Assembly: GCF_034702125.1 (NCBI RefSeq)
Contig: NC_085868.1
Span: 46,286,264 to 46,350,263, forward strand
Reading direction: 5' to 3'
Source of the DNA: Engraulis encrasicolus
Taxonomy: Eukaryota; Chordata; Actinopteri; Clupeiformes; Engraulidae
DNA length: 64,000 nt
The first letter of the stretch is position 1, and each line of letters opens with the position of its first letter. Positions 54,560 to 64,000 of the stretch are shown in pieces. The position numbers and the translations under genes were made by a program. Under the pieces are notes generated by a model that was given only the letters and a program-made list of their open reading frames with translations, searched no databases and was not told the DNA's origin.

Positions 54560-56640
54560 ATACACACGTGCGCGCACACACACACTGCAATTTTCACTGA
54601 GATCCAATTAGAAATGAGCAATTGTAATTAGTTTTAGCTTAATGCTGAAGCAACTCTCTAGATCTTTTAAAATGTTTAATATTTGGAAAAAATAATAGAA
54701 CAAAGCCACTGTATATGGGTTAAAGATGACTTTTTTAGGGGGCTCAAACGTCAGGTGGAGTAACGGCATTTAATGTCCCTAAATTAATTAGTAATAGGTG
54801 GTTGACCTGCTGCAATGAATATTCTTCTCAGATAGTCCACTAAAAACAAACAAACAAACAAACAAACTACATCTATACAATAGTGGCACTGGCTGTCGTG
54901 CCGCCCTGACCTGACGTGAGCTACTGCTGAAATGTCACTGACCCAAGAGTAATACACTAGAAGGGATGTGATTTTTAAAGAATACAACTTGACCTAAATC
55001 GGGAAACTACGACAAGGTGATGTTGGGCAGGAATGTGGGATAAATAAAAAGCTGTGGATCTTTGTTGGAAATGTGAATTCACATGGCACCTCTACTGTAA
55101 TGAAAAACCTTGCTGACTCCCTGAGAAATGGAGGGCATGACTGACAGCAACATTCACTTGTACCACCACCACCAGACCTCTCCGCTCCACTGGCTCTGTA
55201 GTGCTGGCATAAATAAAAGCAGAGAGCAGAGGTGGCCCAGGATGGATGAGTTGATGCTACAGGGTATCGTGGAGCCTTCTGTTATATACACTGGCAGTGA
55301 AATAGAATTTCATATAAGCGCCCCCAAAGTGGGTGCCACGTTCAATGAGACAATGAATTCAATTCATCTGAGATTCCACTTATGTGTGCAAAAGCAGCGA
55401 CAACAGCAGCAGTAGTATTGGAGTATCTGAATGGCTGCCAAGATAGGCTGCTACCTCTTCCTGTACAGTTCCTGCACACTGCCCTTTGTTTGTGCAGTTA
55501 AATGTCAATAAAACACAGATGGTCGTCCATTTGGTACTGGAAGCAGTGAACATGCCCGAAACAGATCATCTGAAGGTAAGTGTTGTATTATACATAATTA
55601 GGTGGATGAGTTTCGGCAACCCACAACATGCCACACGCATCACAGCAATCCACACAAATGCTATTATTTTGCAAGCATAAAGCCGAAGGGCGCACAGCAC
55701 ACATGAAAATAGCTCAATCAAACATCAGGGACAAACGCCGTCCTTGACGATTCAGTGAGCGCGGTAGGTGGGTGCTCTGAAACCCAGGGATAAAATTAAC
55801 GCTGCCCATAAAAGCAACGGCCTGGAAAGAATACAAGCAAACAGCGCACCAATCAGGTGGAGGTCGGGAGACGACCAGCTGTAGTGCCCAGTGGTGTATG
55901 GGCCATGAAAGCAAGGAGCTGGAGGGGTCAGAGAGAGAGCAAGGTTGCTTTTGTACTCTAAAAGTGGGATTAAATGTTTAACGGAAAATGTTTTTGTGGT
56001 GCTGTGTTGTGCATCTGTTATTGAAAAACCATTAGAGGGTGTATTTTGTTCCATTTGAATTTTAATATCTATGTGAAATCTTTCTGCATTAGTAGGGCAA
56101 ATGCTGTTGACATGGTTTTATACAATGTAATGTGTATTAACACTAATTCAGATTATGCACTTAAAGACTTTTCATTTTTTGTGTTAACTTTTTCATTTCT
56201 ATTTACCCCACGACCATCCATTTCTAAGTATACATTTTGGGTCCGTTCCAAACAGCTGCCTTTTCAGATGACTTACTGACTTTGAGTCATCGAGTGCCAA
56301 ATGAACCTCCATGGTACTACCTACACACATGGGTTCCCTTCACCTGAAAGGAGGGGAACTCCAAACCAAATACTGTACATGCAGTGTAATGAGGACCCAA
56401 ATCTGGGGCCCTCCTATCCCTGGGCCTGGGACAACTGATCCATTTTGCCCCTCCCTGTGAGCTTCCCTGAGTATGAAAACAGAATGAAATCATTCAGGCA
56501 ACTGATCTATGTGACCAATGTTTAACACACAGCAGTTGTCGAGATATGGCCTGTTGACCTTGAACAGAATGACTGAACTATTGCCCCTTCTCCCTGTGTT
56601 GCCTCATCTCATGCTGATCACACAGAGTGGAATCCCTACT
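54560..56640. other. Non-coding sequence, with a truncated MITE near 56352-56470
   Basis: Mostly unique-looking. About 56380-56470 (AATGAGGACCCAAATCTGGG, CCTGGGCCTGGGACAA) matches part of the MITE at 39714. No exons recognised. Confidence 0.3.
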
Positions 56641-56651
56641 GTGTTATGACA

Positions 56652-57120
56652 ATTTATCACCCGGTGAGCAGACGGAACGTCTTCTGATTGGCTGAGCAGG
56701 TATCCATTATTCCCCGGTAGTAGGACACCTATGATGTCATACGGGCGTGCAGGCGTCTAAGTTGCTTCTTTTCTAACTTTCTGGCAAAGTGCCGTTACTA
56801 ATTCAATCGCATCTGGTTGTCTAGTCAAGACCGCGTCGTTAGTTCTATCACATCTGGTTGTCTAGTCAAGACCCCGTTACTAATTCTATCGCATCTGGTT
56901 GTCAAGTCAAAAACCCAGTCGTCAATTCTTTGGCATTTGGTTGTCAAGTCACGCCAACGTTCTGTGCGCGTCCTTACATGCCTCAGATAGAGGCGCGTCT
57001 CACTAGATTAGGAAGTGGTGCCCATAGCAACGTACCAAGCACAGTGGTTAATCTACTTTCTCACGAACCCTTAGATCAACATATTAATAAATTAATTCTT
57101 AAATGCTGGTAACCGGGTGA
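56652..57120. mobile_element. Element with TTTATCACCCGGT ends
   Basis: ATTTATCACCCGGT at the left and TAACCGGGTGATAA at the right are inverted repeats. Inside, CGCATCTGGTTGTCnAGTCAAGACC repeats about four times at 31-46 bp spacing. It abuts a long hairpin on its right. Confidence 0.65.
56800..56950. repeat. Short tandem array, CATCTGGTTGTCTAGTCAAG unit
   Basis: Four diverged units, each containing (A)TTCnATCGCATCTGGTTGTC and AGTCAAGACC, inside the TTTATCACCCGGT element. Confidence 0.75.
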
Positions 57121-57125
57121 TAAGC

Positions 57126-57255
57126 GGAATAGCGGCCTTCGAGGTGTCCCGATATCAAGGGAAAATGGACTTCGGCTGCGCCGTCGGGCTGTTAGAACGC
57201 TCCGCCTCGTCCATTATTTCCCTTGATATCGGGACACCTTGTCGGCCGCTATTCC
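57126..57255. repeat. Long hairpin, about 45-bp stem
   Basis: GGAATAGCGGCCTTCGAGGT and TGTCCCGATATCAAGGGAAA pair with TTTCCCTTGATATCGGGACA and CCGGCCGCTATTCC-like sequence around a 40-base GC-rich loop. It has the same layout as the hairpin at 17810-17917: each follows ATAAGCGG at the end of an insertion. Confidence 0.8.
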
Positions 57256-57471
57256 ATACAGACAGGCCTCCGTTTGACTTATTACTGAATGTGTCTCTAC
57301 TATTGCTGTTTTCATACTTGAAAGTCTGGTGTCAGAGCTTGTTCAAGCTACAGTTACCGTACACTAGGAGTTTAAGTGTTTCTCCATGAACAGCCATATG
57401 AATATGCAAGCAGTATGGCAACAGCACGGAACAGCTCTGTTATCCTGCAAAATGGTGTGTGTAGTCTAAGG

Positions 57472-57838
57472 CAGTGTTTCTCAACCTTTTTTTTGGTGAG
57501 GCACCCTTTCAATTCATGAAAAATTTCAAGGCACCCCAAACCAACAACTCGTAACATGGCATCGCATCCGACACCACATAAGCTTAGAAAAGTAACACAT
57601 TTGGAGACGTCACACGACCTACGTTCGAAGTTGCAGTTGACTGGGGCGACTTATAGGCCTATTTACTTTATTGTGCGTAAATGGCAGATGAAAGATTCCA
57701 CTGACTAGCATTAACTTATCAATTTAGACAAATATGTATTATATAACATAATTTATTTATCAGCCATGTTTCCACGGCACCCCTGAGGGGGGCCTGCTGC
57801 ATCCGAGGGGGCCCCGGCACCCCTGTTGAGAAACACTG
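57472..57838. mobile_element. hAT-type MITE, CAGTGTTTCTCAACC family
   Basis: Starts CAGTGTTTCTCAACC and ends TGTTGAGAAACACTG, a classic hAT end shared across vertebrates. Flanks GTCTAAGG and GTCTAAAG agree at 7 of 8. Confidence 0.92.
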
Positions 57839-57846
57839 GTCTAAAG

Positions 57847-59163
57847 ATGAGTTTGAAACAGCCAATCCTCTTAGATTACACAGTTGGTTGTAGATGGACG
57901 GACATGTTGGACCTTGTGGTTTGACGGATACAAACTTGGGGCTGTGGCAGCTTGATACTTTGGCAGTGTATAACACAAGTGACTAACATAATGGGGATCT
58001 GCATGTATTTCTTTCTTTCTTTTAGGCCCTCAGACTGGCACATATACTGTATGTTGATATATTCGCTCCCCCATACCACTCTGTTTGCTTAGCGCTGATT
58101 TAAGCCACTGATGCCTGAAGCACCTGCAAAAAATGCCTGCTGAATGCCTAAGCATTTGTTAGGAAAGTTGCCCTCGGCTTATAAAAACCTATATATCTCA
58201 GCCTCTGATGCACATAAAACATGAAATAAGTCGCATTTAAACCCCTAAGACCCTCATCTTGCATTGGAATGTGTTCATTCAGCTGTAACATACCCACATT
58301 TTCACTTAAAAAACCTAAAATCTCAAGAGCCTGAATGCAGCGTATATGTCGCTCCAGGCACCAGAGGTCAAACAACATATACAAGTCATCATGCTAAAAT
58401 GGGTTAATTATTTGACTGGAGAGAGCTACGATAAAACTCACATGCATGCAAATGGAAAAGGAAACATTATTGGATTGGCCAGAATATGGCCAGAATATAG
58501 AATCAATCTGGGATGAATCCTGAATCCATTAATCAAATATACAGTCCTTTCTGCCTTCCCCTCTGGTCACCTTTTCACACATGACATTAAGAAGCTCTCT
58601 GCTGAATAAATACATCATGGATCAAAGTGATGCTGCTGCTCACTATTGGACCCAAGGCTGCCAGCGTAGGCTAAATGTCAAGTAAGCAGCAAGGGAGCTC
58701 ACGCCATGCATTGGGCACATTTCAATTCAAAAGAAATATAACTTTTTGGTACTATTATGAAAGTTATGTTGCTCACTACTATTTGACCCAAGTAAGCGGG
58801 AAGGTACCCAAAGCTATGGAGGGCACTCATGCCATCCATTGGGCACATGATCTTTTTTCAATTGAAAAGAAATACAGTAACTTTTTGGTATTATTATGAA
58901 CTGAAGCCGTTGTGCTAGATCTTTGAAATTGGTGTTTATAAAAATGGGTGGTGACTGCCTGTTCCAAAAGTACTCATTTTAGAAAAAAATATGTCCTCTG
59001 CAAAAACAACACTGAACATGACAATGACACTGCCAATGTTCCCTTTTGCATGGATTTGACATCCCAGGGACAGGAAAGGCACACAAATGACTCTCACATG
59101 TCATCATTGCTGCTGAATGTGGTTATAAATGTTGGTCAACTTTGTTGCATCATATCACAGCTG
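57847..59163. other. Non-coding sequence with a short duplication near 58680-58900
   Basis: Two blocks containing CATGCATTGGGCAC or CATCCATTGGGCAC followed by AAAAGAAATA and AACTTTTTGGTA lie about 120 bp apart, a diverged tandem duplication. No exons recognised. Confidence 0.35.
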
Positions 59164-59171
59164 GCCACATG

Positions 59172-59678
59172 CAGGACCTGATCTAGAAGGCCTGGGGCCG
59201 GCTACAGGTTGCTGTGGGCCCCCCCGGAAGGCAAATTTTGCAACAAATTTACATATATAGTGTCATTATGACAAAGTAGGAATTAAAGGGGTATGCCACT
59301 ATTTTGGGGCTTAATACAGTTAAAATCGTTGGCCAGGGTTGATAAAGGTGGTAAAGTGTCTTATTTTTAATGTTAAGCGTTGTCTTGCTTTAAGACAAGC
59401 TAAAAGAGGGAATATGTCGCTAAGCTAGTGAAAGTCAATGGATCCGTGTAGCATGAAAACCCCAGCCAACGATTTTAACTGTAGTAAGTCCCAAAATAGT
59501 GGCATACCCCTTTAAGGATAACATGTCTACTAACTCTACTCAACACACAGATTCATTTTCCAGTATTGGAGCCTCTCACAATTCCGCCATTTTTCACTTT
59601 TGGCCAATCAGGGGGCCCGTGGCAGATGTGGGCCCCTAGGCTGCAGCCATATCTAGCTTGTGTATTAATCCGGCCCTG
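59172..59678. mobile_element. hAT-type MITE split by a TTAA-type MITE
   Basis: Starts CAGGACCTGATCTAG and ends ATTAATCCGGCCCTG, with a perfect 8-bp duplication GCCACATG at 59164-59171 and 59679-59686. The internal insertion at 59287-59511 makes it 507 bp. Confidence 0.92.
59287..59511. mobile_element. TTAA-target MITE (Kolobok- or piggyBac-like), nested
   Basis: Ends AGGGGTATGCCACTATTTTG and its exact complement are flanked by TTAA at 59283-59286 and 59512-59515. Both superfamilies duplicate TTAA, and the AGGG start favours Kolobok. A second inner pair, AAAATCGTTGGCC and CCAACGATTTTAACTG, lengthens the foldback. Confidence 0.88.
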
Positions 59679-59766
59679 GCCACATGGTGTGAGGATTCCC
59701 ACTGTGAGTTCAGTGCCCAACACACTACAGCCACTGATGTGATGTGGGGGCACATCCCAGCTCCAT

Positions 59767-59767
<1 letters not shown>

Positions 59768-59842
<75 letters not shown>
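59768..59842. repeat. (CT)n microsatellite
   Basis: About 37 CT units. Confidence 0.97.
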
Positions 59843-59844
<2 letters not shown>

Positions 59845-60359
59845 GCTGTTCCCATTATAACACAGCCCTGAGCCATCCGGCATTGCTCATTGTAGCATTT
59901 GTAGTAGATTATCAAGTCAACACGGACGACAGTACATTGTGAAAATAAACTTTTCAAAAAAGAACTTTGAAAAAGGGGCAGGTACTTTAGCAGCACCTTG
60001 TCCCTATCTGTGCACATTTTTGCATACAGTACTGACGTAACTGCTCGGCAGGCCAAAAATGGGGAATATCTTCCAAAGGCTTTGCAATATTGAATGACTT
60101 AATTATTTTTTACATGTTCCCACAGGCCTTTCTGTGTTTTCTTTTGAATGATTGAGGCTGATGATTACCCCAGGTGTGTAGACTCTGCTTAGTGGGAGCC
60201 CAGGGAATCCGATTGCACTATTCACTGAACCTTCCAAAATGTCTGTGACCTGATGTGCAGATGTCTATGCTTGGGTCCAGCATTATCCTGAAGTAAAATG
60301 ATCCAAATTTCTCTGGAAAAACCTAACTAACCCTTCTTTGCATCTGCACTTGTTGTTCT

Positions 60360-60495
60360 GTATATTTCCTGTGCACCTTGTATCTGCTAGTGATGTTGGC
60401 TATGATTATGTCCTCGATTGTAAGTCATAAACAACAACAGTTATAAAGCGTCTGCCAAATGCAATGTAATGTAATGTAATATAATGTTATGTAGC
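60360..60495 (+). mobile_element. 3' end of a LINE or LINE-dependent SINE
   Basis: TATAAAGCGTCTGCCAAATG followed by CAATGTAATGTAATG units is the typical 3' end of fish L2/CR1-like elements. The preceding ATTGTAAGTCATAAAC fits the conserved TGTAAGTCGCTTTGG sequence. 5'-truncated. Confidence 0.65.
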
Positions 60496-60794
60496 GTAAA
60501 TGACACACATTTCTCTGCTGCTGACATGATGTTTTGGGGTGTGATGTTAGTTCTATTGCCATGACCGAGGATGCACACTGGTATTCAAGTGTCTCTTTGC
60601 CTTTGTGGTCAGTCACCATCGTATCAGGTCTTTTCGTCGAATGAATTGGTGAGAGGGGACCATTCGAACAAAACGTTGGACCATTAGTATAAGGCTGGGG
60701 ATCTTTAGTCGAGGATGGTCCGTCTACCGCAAAAGCCAACGAAAGGTCCTTAAAATTGAACTAAAGATCCTTAGGTTTCAACTAAAGGTCCCTT

Positions 60795-60945
60795 CAGTCT
60801 GCCTATAATAGAAATGTAAATCAGCTTTTTTAATGCTCATTTTAACGGGTTTTCTTCAGCCTGCCTATATTAGAAATGTAAATCAGCTTTTTTAATGCTC
60901 ATTTTAAGGGTTTTGTTTATTTAAATATGTAAATCAGCTGTTAAG
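60795..60945. repeat. 62-bp tandem duplication
   Basis: GCCTATAATAGAAATGTAAA and GCCTATATTAGAAATGTAAA start two units 62 bp apart, both continuing TCAGCTTTTTTAATGCTCAT. A partial third copy (ATGTAAATCAGCTG) follows. Confidence 0.9.
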
Positions 60946-61168
60946 TTTTGTTCGTCACAATATATACAGTAGTTGGCACATGGATACCTGAGTTCAATGC
61001 CGGGAGGGTTGCCCTCACTCCCCCATCACTATGAGTGGTGTTAGTAAGTGGGGTGGGTTGCTTTTAGGCCACCTGCTGTGTGAACCTATGAGACCGGAGC
61101 CCCCATGCAGGTGAGGTGACCTTGCTGCAAGCAGTCTTGAGAGGGCAATCAGGAAGATGGAGAACCTA

Positions 61169-61816
61169 CAGGGGCAGATCAACTCACAGGCTTGATATGG
61201 CTGCAGCCTATGGCCCCCCTCCTGCCAGGACCCCCCACAGGCTAGATAAGGTTGCAGCCTAGGGGCCTCCTCCTGCTAGGGGGGCCCTGAATGGCCGAAA
61301 GTAAAAAATCTTATTTTTAGAAAGTGCGCTCAACTGAAGACGCTGAATAAGGCTTTGGCTGAAACATCTGTCTGCCATGCTATCCCACTAGATTAAACTA
61401 CAAGAATTACACCAGAGAGTGCTGCTTTTTTACTAAATACAAAAGTGAAACATTGCAGAATTGTGACAAGGTGCAATATGGGAAAATACATCTGTCATGT
61501 TGAGTACATGTTATCTTTAATTACCAGCCCGTAATTGTGACACTATTGCCTCTTTTCCACTGACGTTTTTTTTGGTAGGCCTACGGCTCGACAAAACGTG
61601 ACTCGGCCGCCACTTCTTGCTTTTCGAATAGGCAGGACACAGCTGAATCGTAAAGCAAAAAATGGTGGTTGAGTTGCGCTGTGTCGAGCTGTAGGCCTAC
61701 TAGAAAAGCAGTGGGAAAGAGGCATACGTATGTACATTTGTGGTGAAATTTGACTTCAAGGGGGACCCACAGCAACCTTTAGCCTAGTGGCCCCAGTCGA
61801 TCTTTATCCGGCCCTG
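61169..61816. mobile_element. hAT-type MITE with nested insertions
   Basis: Starts CAGGGGCAGATCAAC and ends GATCTTTATCCGGCCCTG, with a perfect 8-bp duplication AGAACCTA at 61161-61168 and 61817-61824. Inside are a GGCTnGATAnGGnTGCAGCC duplication, a hammerhead-like tail near 61343 and a foldback MITE at 61547-61724. Confidence 0.9.
61547..61724. mobile_element. Foldback MITE with TGCCTCTTTnCCACTG ends, nested
   Basis: TGCCTCTTTTCCACTG at the left and CAGTGGGAAAGAGGCA at the right. The arms continue with TAGGCCTACGGCTCGAC and its partner GTCGAGCTGTAGGCCTA. No clear target duplication. Confidence 0.75.
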
Positions 61817-61824
61817 AGAACCTA

Positions 61825-64000
61825 GGATGGTACAGGTATGGTCAGAGATGCGTGAGGGATACGTGAGAGAAGTGTGGCATTCCTAAAGTAGGGGACTACT
61901 GAGTGGAGAGGAGCAGAACCTGGCTCATGCTATATTTACAGTATGCCTAATTTATTTGTATTTGCTTGATTTGATTCAAAAGCTTCGCTGGGATAAGTGA
62001 AAGCCACAACCTCAAACAATTATTATAAGACAACAAGACATGTTTGGACCTGCAAACACATTATCCTTATAATAGCAAGCTAATTTTTTAAAATTAATTA
62101 CAATTTGATATCAGTTTTGAGGTAAGTGAAAACTCACTTCTAGGGCCAATCCCTCTTTAACATTCTACACAGCAGAGAAGATTCATAGAACAGAAATATT
62201 ACTATCAAAATGTTTTGAAATAAACATTTGGGGGAGAAAAACATTTTAAAGGTTTTTAAATATTCTCTCTGACTGACAGTGAATGTTGGCTTTGACAGTC
62301 TTTCACATCATGGAATTGAATTTTAGAATAGTTAGTGGGGGCATGGCACATTTATCTAAGGTCACTGCTGTCGGTGCTGCTTTAAGAAGGAGGACACCAG
62401 CTGTCTTGTTATATACTTTCAGACGTCACCATTCAAAAAGCGTAGAGTCCGCAGCACTGCCACTTTGAAGCTCCACCCTGCACCTTTTTCCCCCACCCAA
62501 TCCGCATGGTTCGAGCATTAGCTTAGGAGGCTGCAAATATTCAGATCTCCGAGTTTTACAGTCCTGCCATTTCTTTCATATATTTTTTTTTATTTATTTA
62601 TCTATTCTTTGTTGTCCCCTGTCACCGTTTTCCTCCACCCGCTTGGTAATTCTGCATTCATGAATTCAGACTTGCGACTGAGTGAGTGGGGAAGAGTGGC
62701 AGAGACAATGCATGATTTTATGCAGACTGCAAGCAGCAAAGCTTCTGAAATGCCAAGTCATCCACTGACCTGACAGTCTTCAAAATGACTGACAACTAAT
62801 AAGGTCCTGTATTCTATATTATTTATTTTGGGCAAAAAGGTTACAGTGACAGTTTAGTATTGTGATGATAATGATTTAGTTCAGCTTACACAGCATCTTG
62901 CCCATATTCTAGGCCTACTTATAGCAATATTATGTGTGGAATTGTACCGCTTAAAGCTTGAAAACTGTCCATAACGTCTTGTAGTGTAGCTGTGGTCAAA
63001 TGTGATGTGAAACTAGAAATACTCCTAGAAATCCAAAGATGGTGTCTTTTCTCATTGTCATACATTAAAATGTACCGTAAATAGAAAGATGAATGTCTGT
63101 TAATTGTCTTTTGTCATTATTTTATTATTTTGTATGAGGTTTTATGCTTTGTTTTTGTAACTCATATTAACAATGTATTTGCATCGTTTTCATCAATGTA
63201 TGGTTCAAATCAAATAAACCAGTTCTATATTCTATTAATACATTTAATAAAACTCCATATAGGTTTGGAAAATAATGAAGAGTATTCAGACATATAAGAC
63301 CACAGAAAAGTCTTTTTACTCTTTGGTTCATTTCCTGAGCCCCGTACACCTCCTTATGCAGCAGTCAGTCTAATTAATTTTCATTACCGCTCCTTTTAGA
63401 ATAGTGTGAAATGAACAGAAATAACAGAGAAGTCTTGAGAGGGAGAGAGGTCAACCTCGTGAGACCTACTTAATTAAGTGACCCTTGTCGGCTAATTGAG
63501 AGTGGGGAAGTAATTAGTGAAGTCATTAACTGCATGTCATATGTAATGTTGTGACTTCATGCTCTAATTTATGGTATAGCGTTCGGAAATGACTATAAAA
63601 ATGTTAATCATGGGTCAATAAAATGCTTGTGTCGACGATGAAGTGGATTGCTTCATCCTGTGTTGGTGTATTGCAACTCTGCATCTTTTTTCCATACAAA
63701 ATCTCATATATGTGCTATCTTCAAAGTTTACCTAGTATTTACTGTGTTATTTACTAAATGTCTTTTATGAATACTCAAATCAACGCTTGACCACTAACCC
63801 TAGTGGCTGGACATGTTTTCGCAAAAATCAAATGTGATCGTTGTTCATGGATGTTCTGTATGGGGCAGATAGAAATACTTATTACACATAAAGGACATAC
63901 AAATATTTCATGAAAATGTTGCTGCTGGACGTGTCATGTATTATTGTGGTAGCCTCACATACATTGCTGAGCTGTGTGGTTATTGATTGGGCCATAAAAC
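61825..64000. other. Unique AT-rich sequence, possible conserved non-coding element at 63300-63560
   Basis: No repeats or exons recognised. The stretch 63300-63560 carries several TAATTA, TTAATTAAG and CTAATTGAG motifs, typical of homeodomain-bound enhancers. Confidence 0.3.

Overview
The window looks like a gene-poor stretch of a teleost fish genome. The reasons are dense dinucleotide microsatellites, many short hAT-type MITEs with 8-bp target duplications, tRNA-headed SINEs with fish-type tails, CACTG-ended elements, and a Gmr1-type Ty3/gypsy retrotransposon. The species cannot be fixed from the sequence. I find no convincing host exon. The only long open reading frame belongs to the retrotransposon. 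One 100-bp assembly gap lies at 1120-1219.

Layout: 1-9387 holds a 63-bp tandem repeat, microsatellites, several MITEs and a SINE. Positions 9388-14690 are a nested stack: a small hAT element split by a 5.1-kb CACTG-ended element, which carries a SINE, a 143-bp tandem array and long inverted repeats. Positions 14.7-22.8 kb hold MITEs, one copy of a dispersed element (A, 16641-18284) and a 633-bp foldback element. Positions 22859-32141 are a complete Gmr1-like LTR retrotransposon inside a short copy of element A, with a 5-bp target duplication (GAGGG). Its 5' LTR is split by two later hAT insertions. Removing both, each with one 8-bp duplication copy, leaves 1199 bp, the same length as the 3' LTR. 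Positions 32-41 kb hold MITEs, a 44-bp minisatellite, an inverted copy of element A, and a local duplication. At 41426-41928 is a miniature LTR element (TRIM) whose two LTRs carry a tRNA-like polymerase III promoter. Positions 42-64 kb hold more MITEs, TAC-repeat landing pads, foldback elements and otherwise plain unique sequence.

How it works: the Gmr1-like element encodes Gag, protease, integrase, reverse transcriptase and RNase H in one uninterrupted 1551-codon frame. Integrase lies upstream of reverse transcriptase, the reverse of the usual Ty3/gypsy order. Its capsid C-terminal region resembles the SCAN domain of vertebrate zinc-finger proteins. LTRs about 0.75% apart, a clean target duplication, a plausible primer site, a polypurine tract and intact catalytic residues suggest a young, possibly still competent copy. 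The TRIM has no coding capacity, shares the 11-base start of the primer site and the 5-bp target duplication length, and could be mobilised by such an element.
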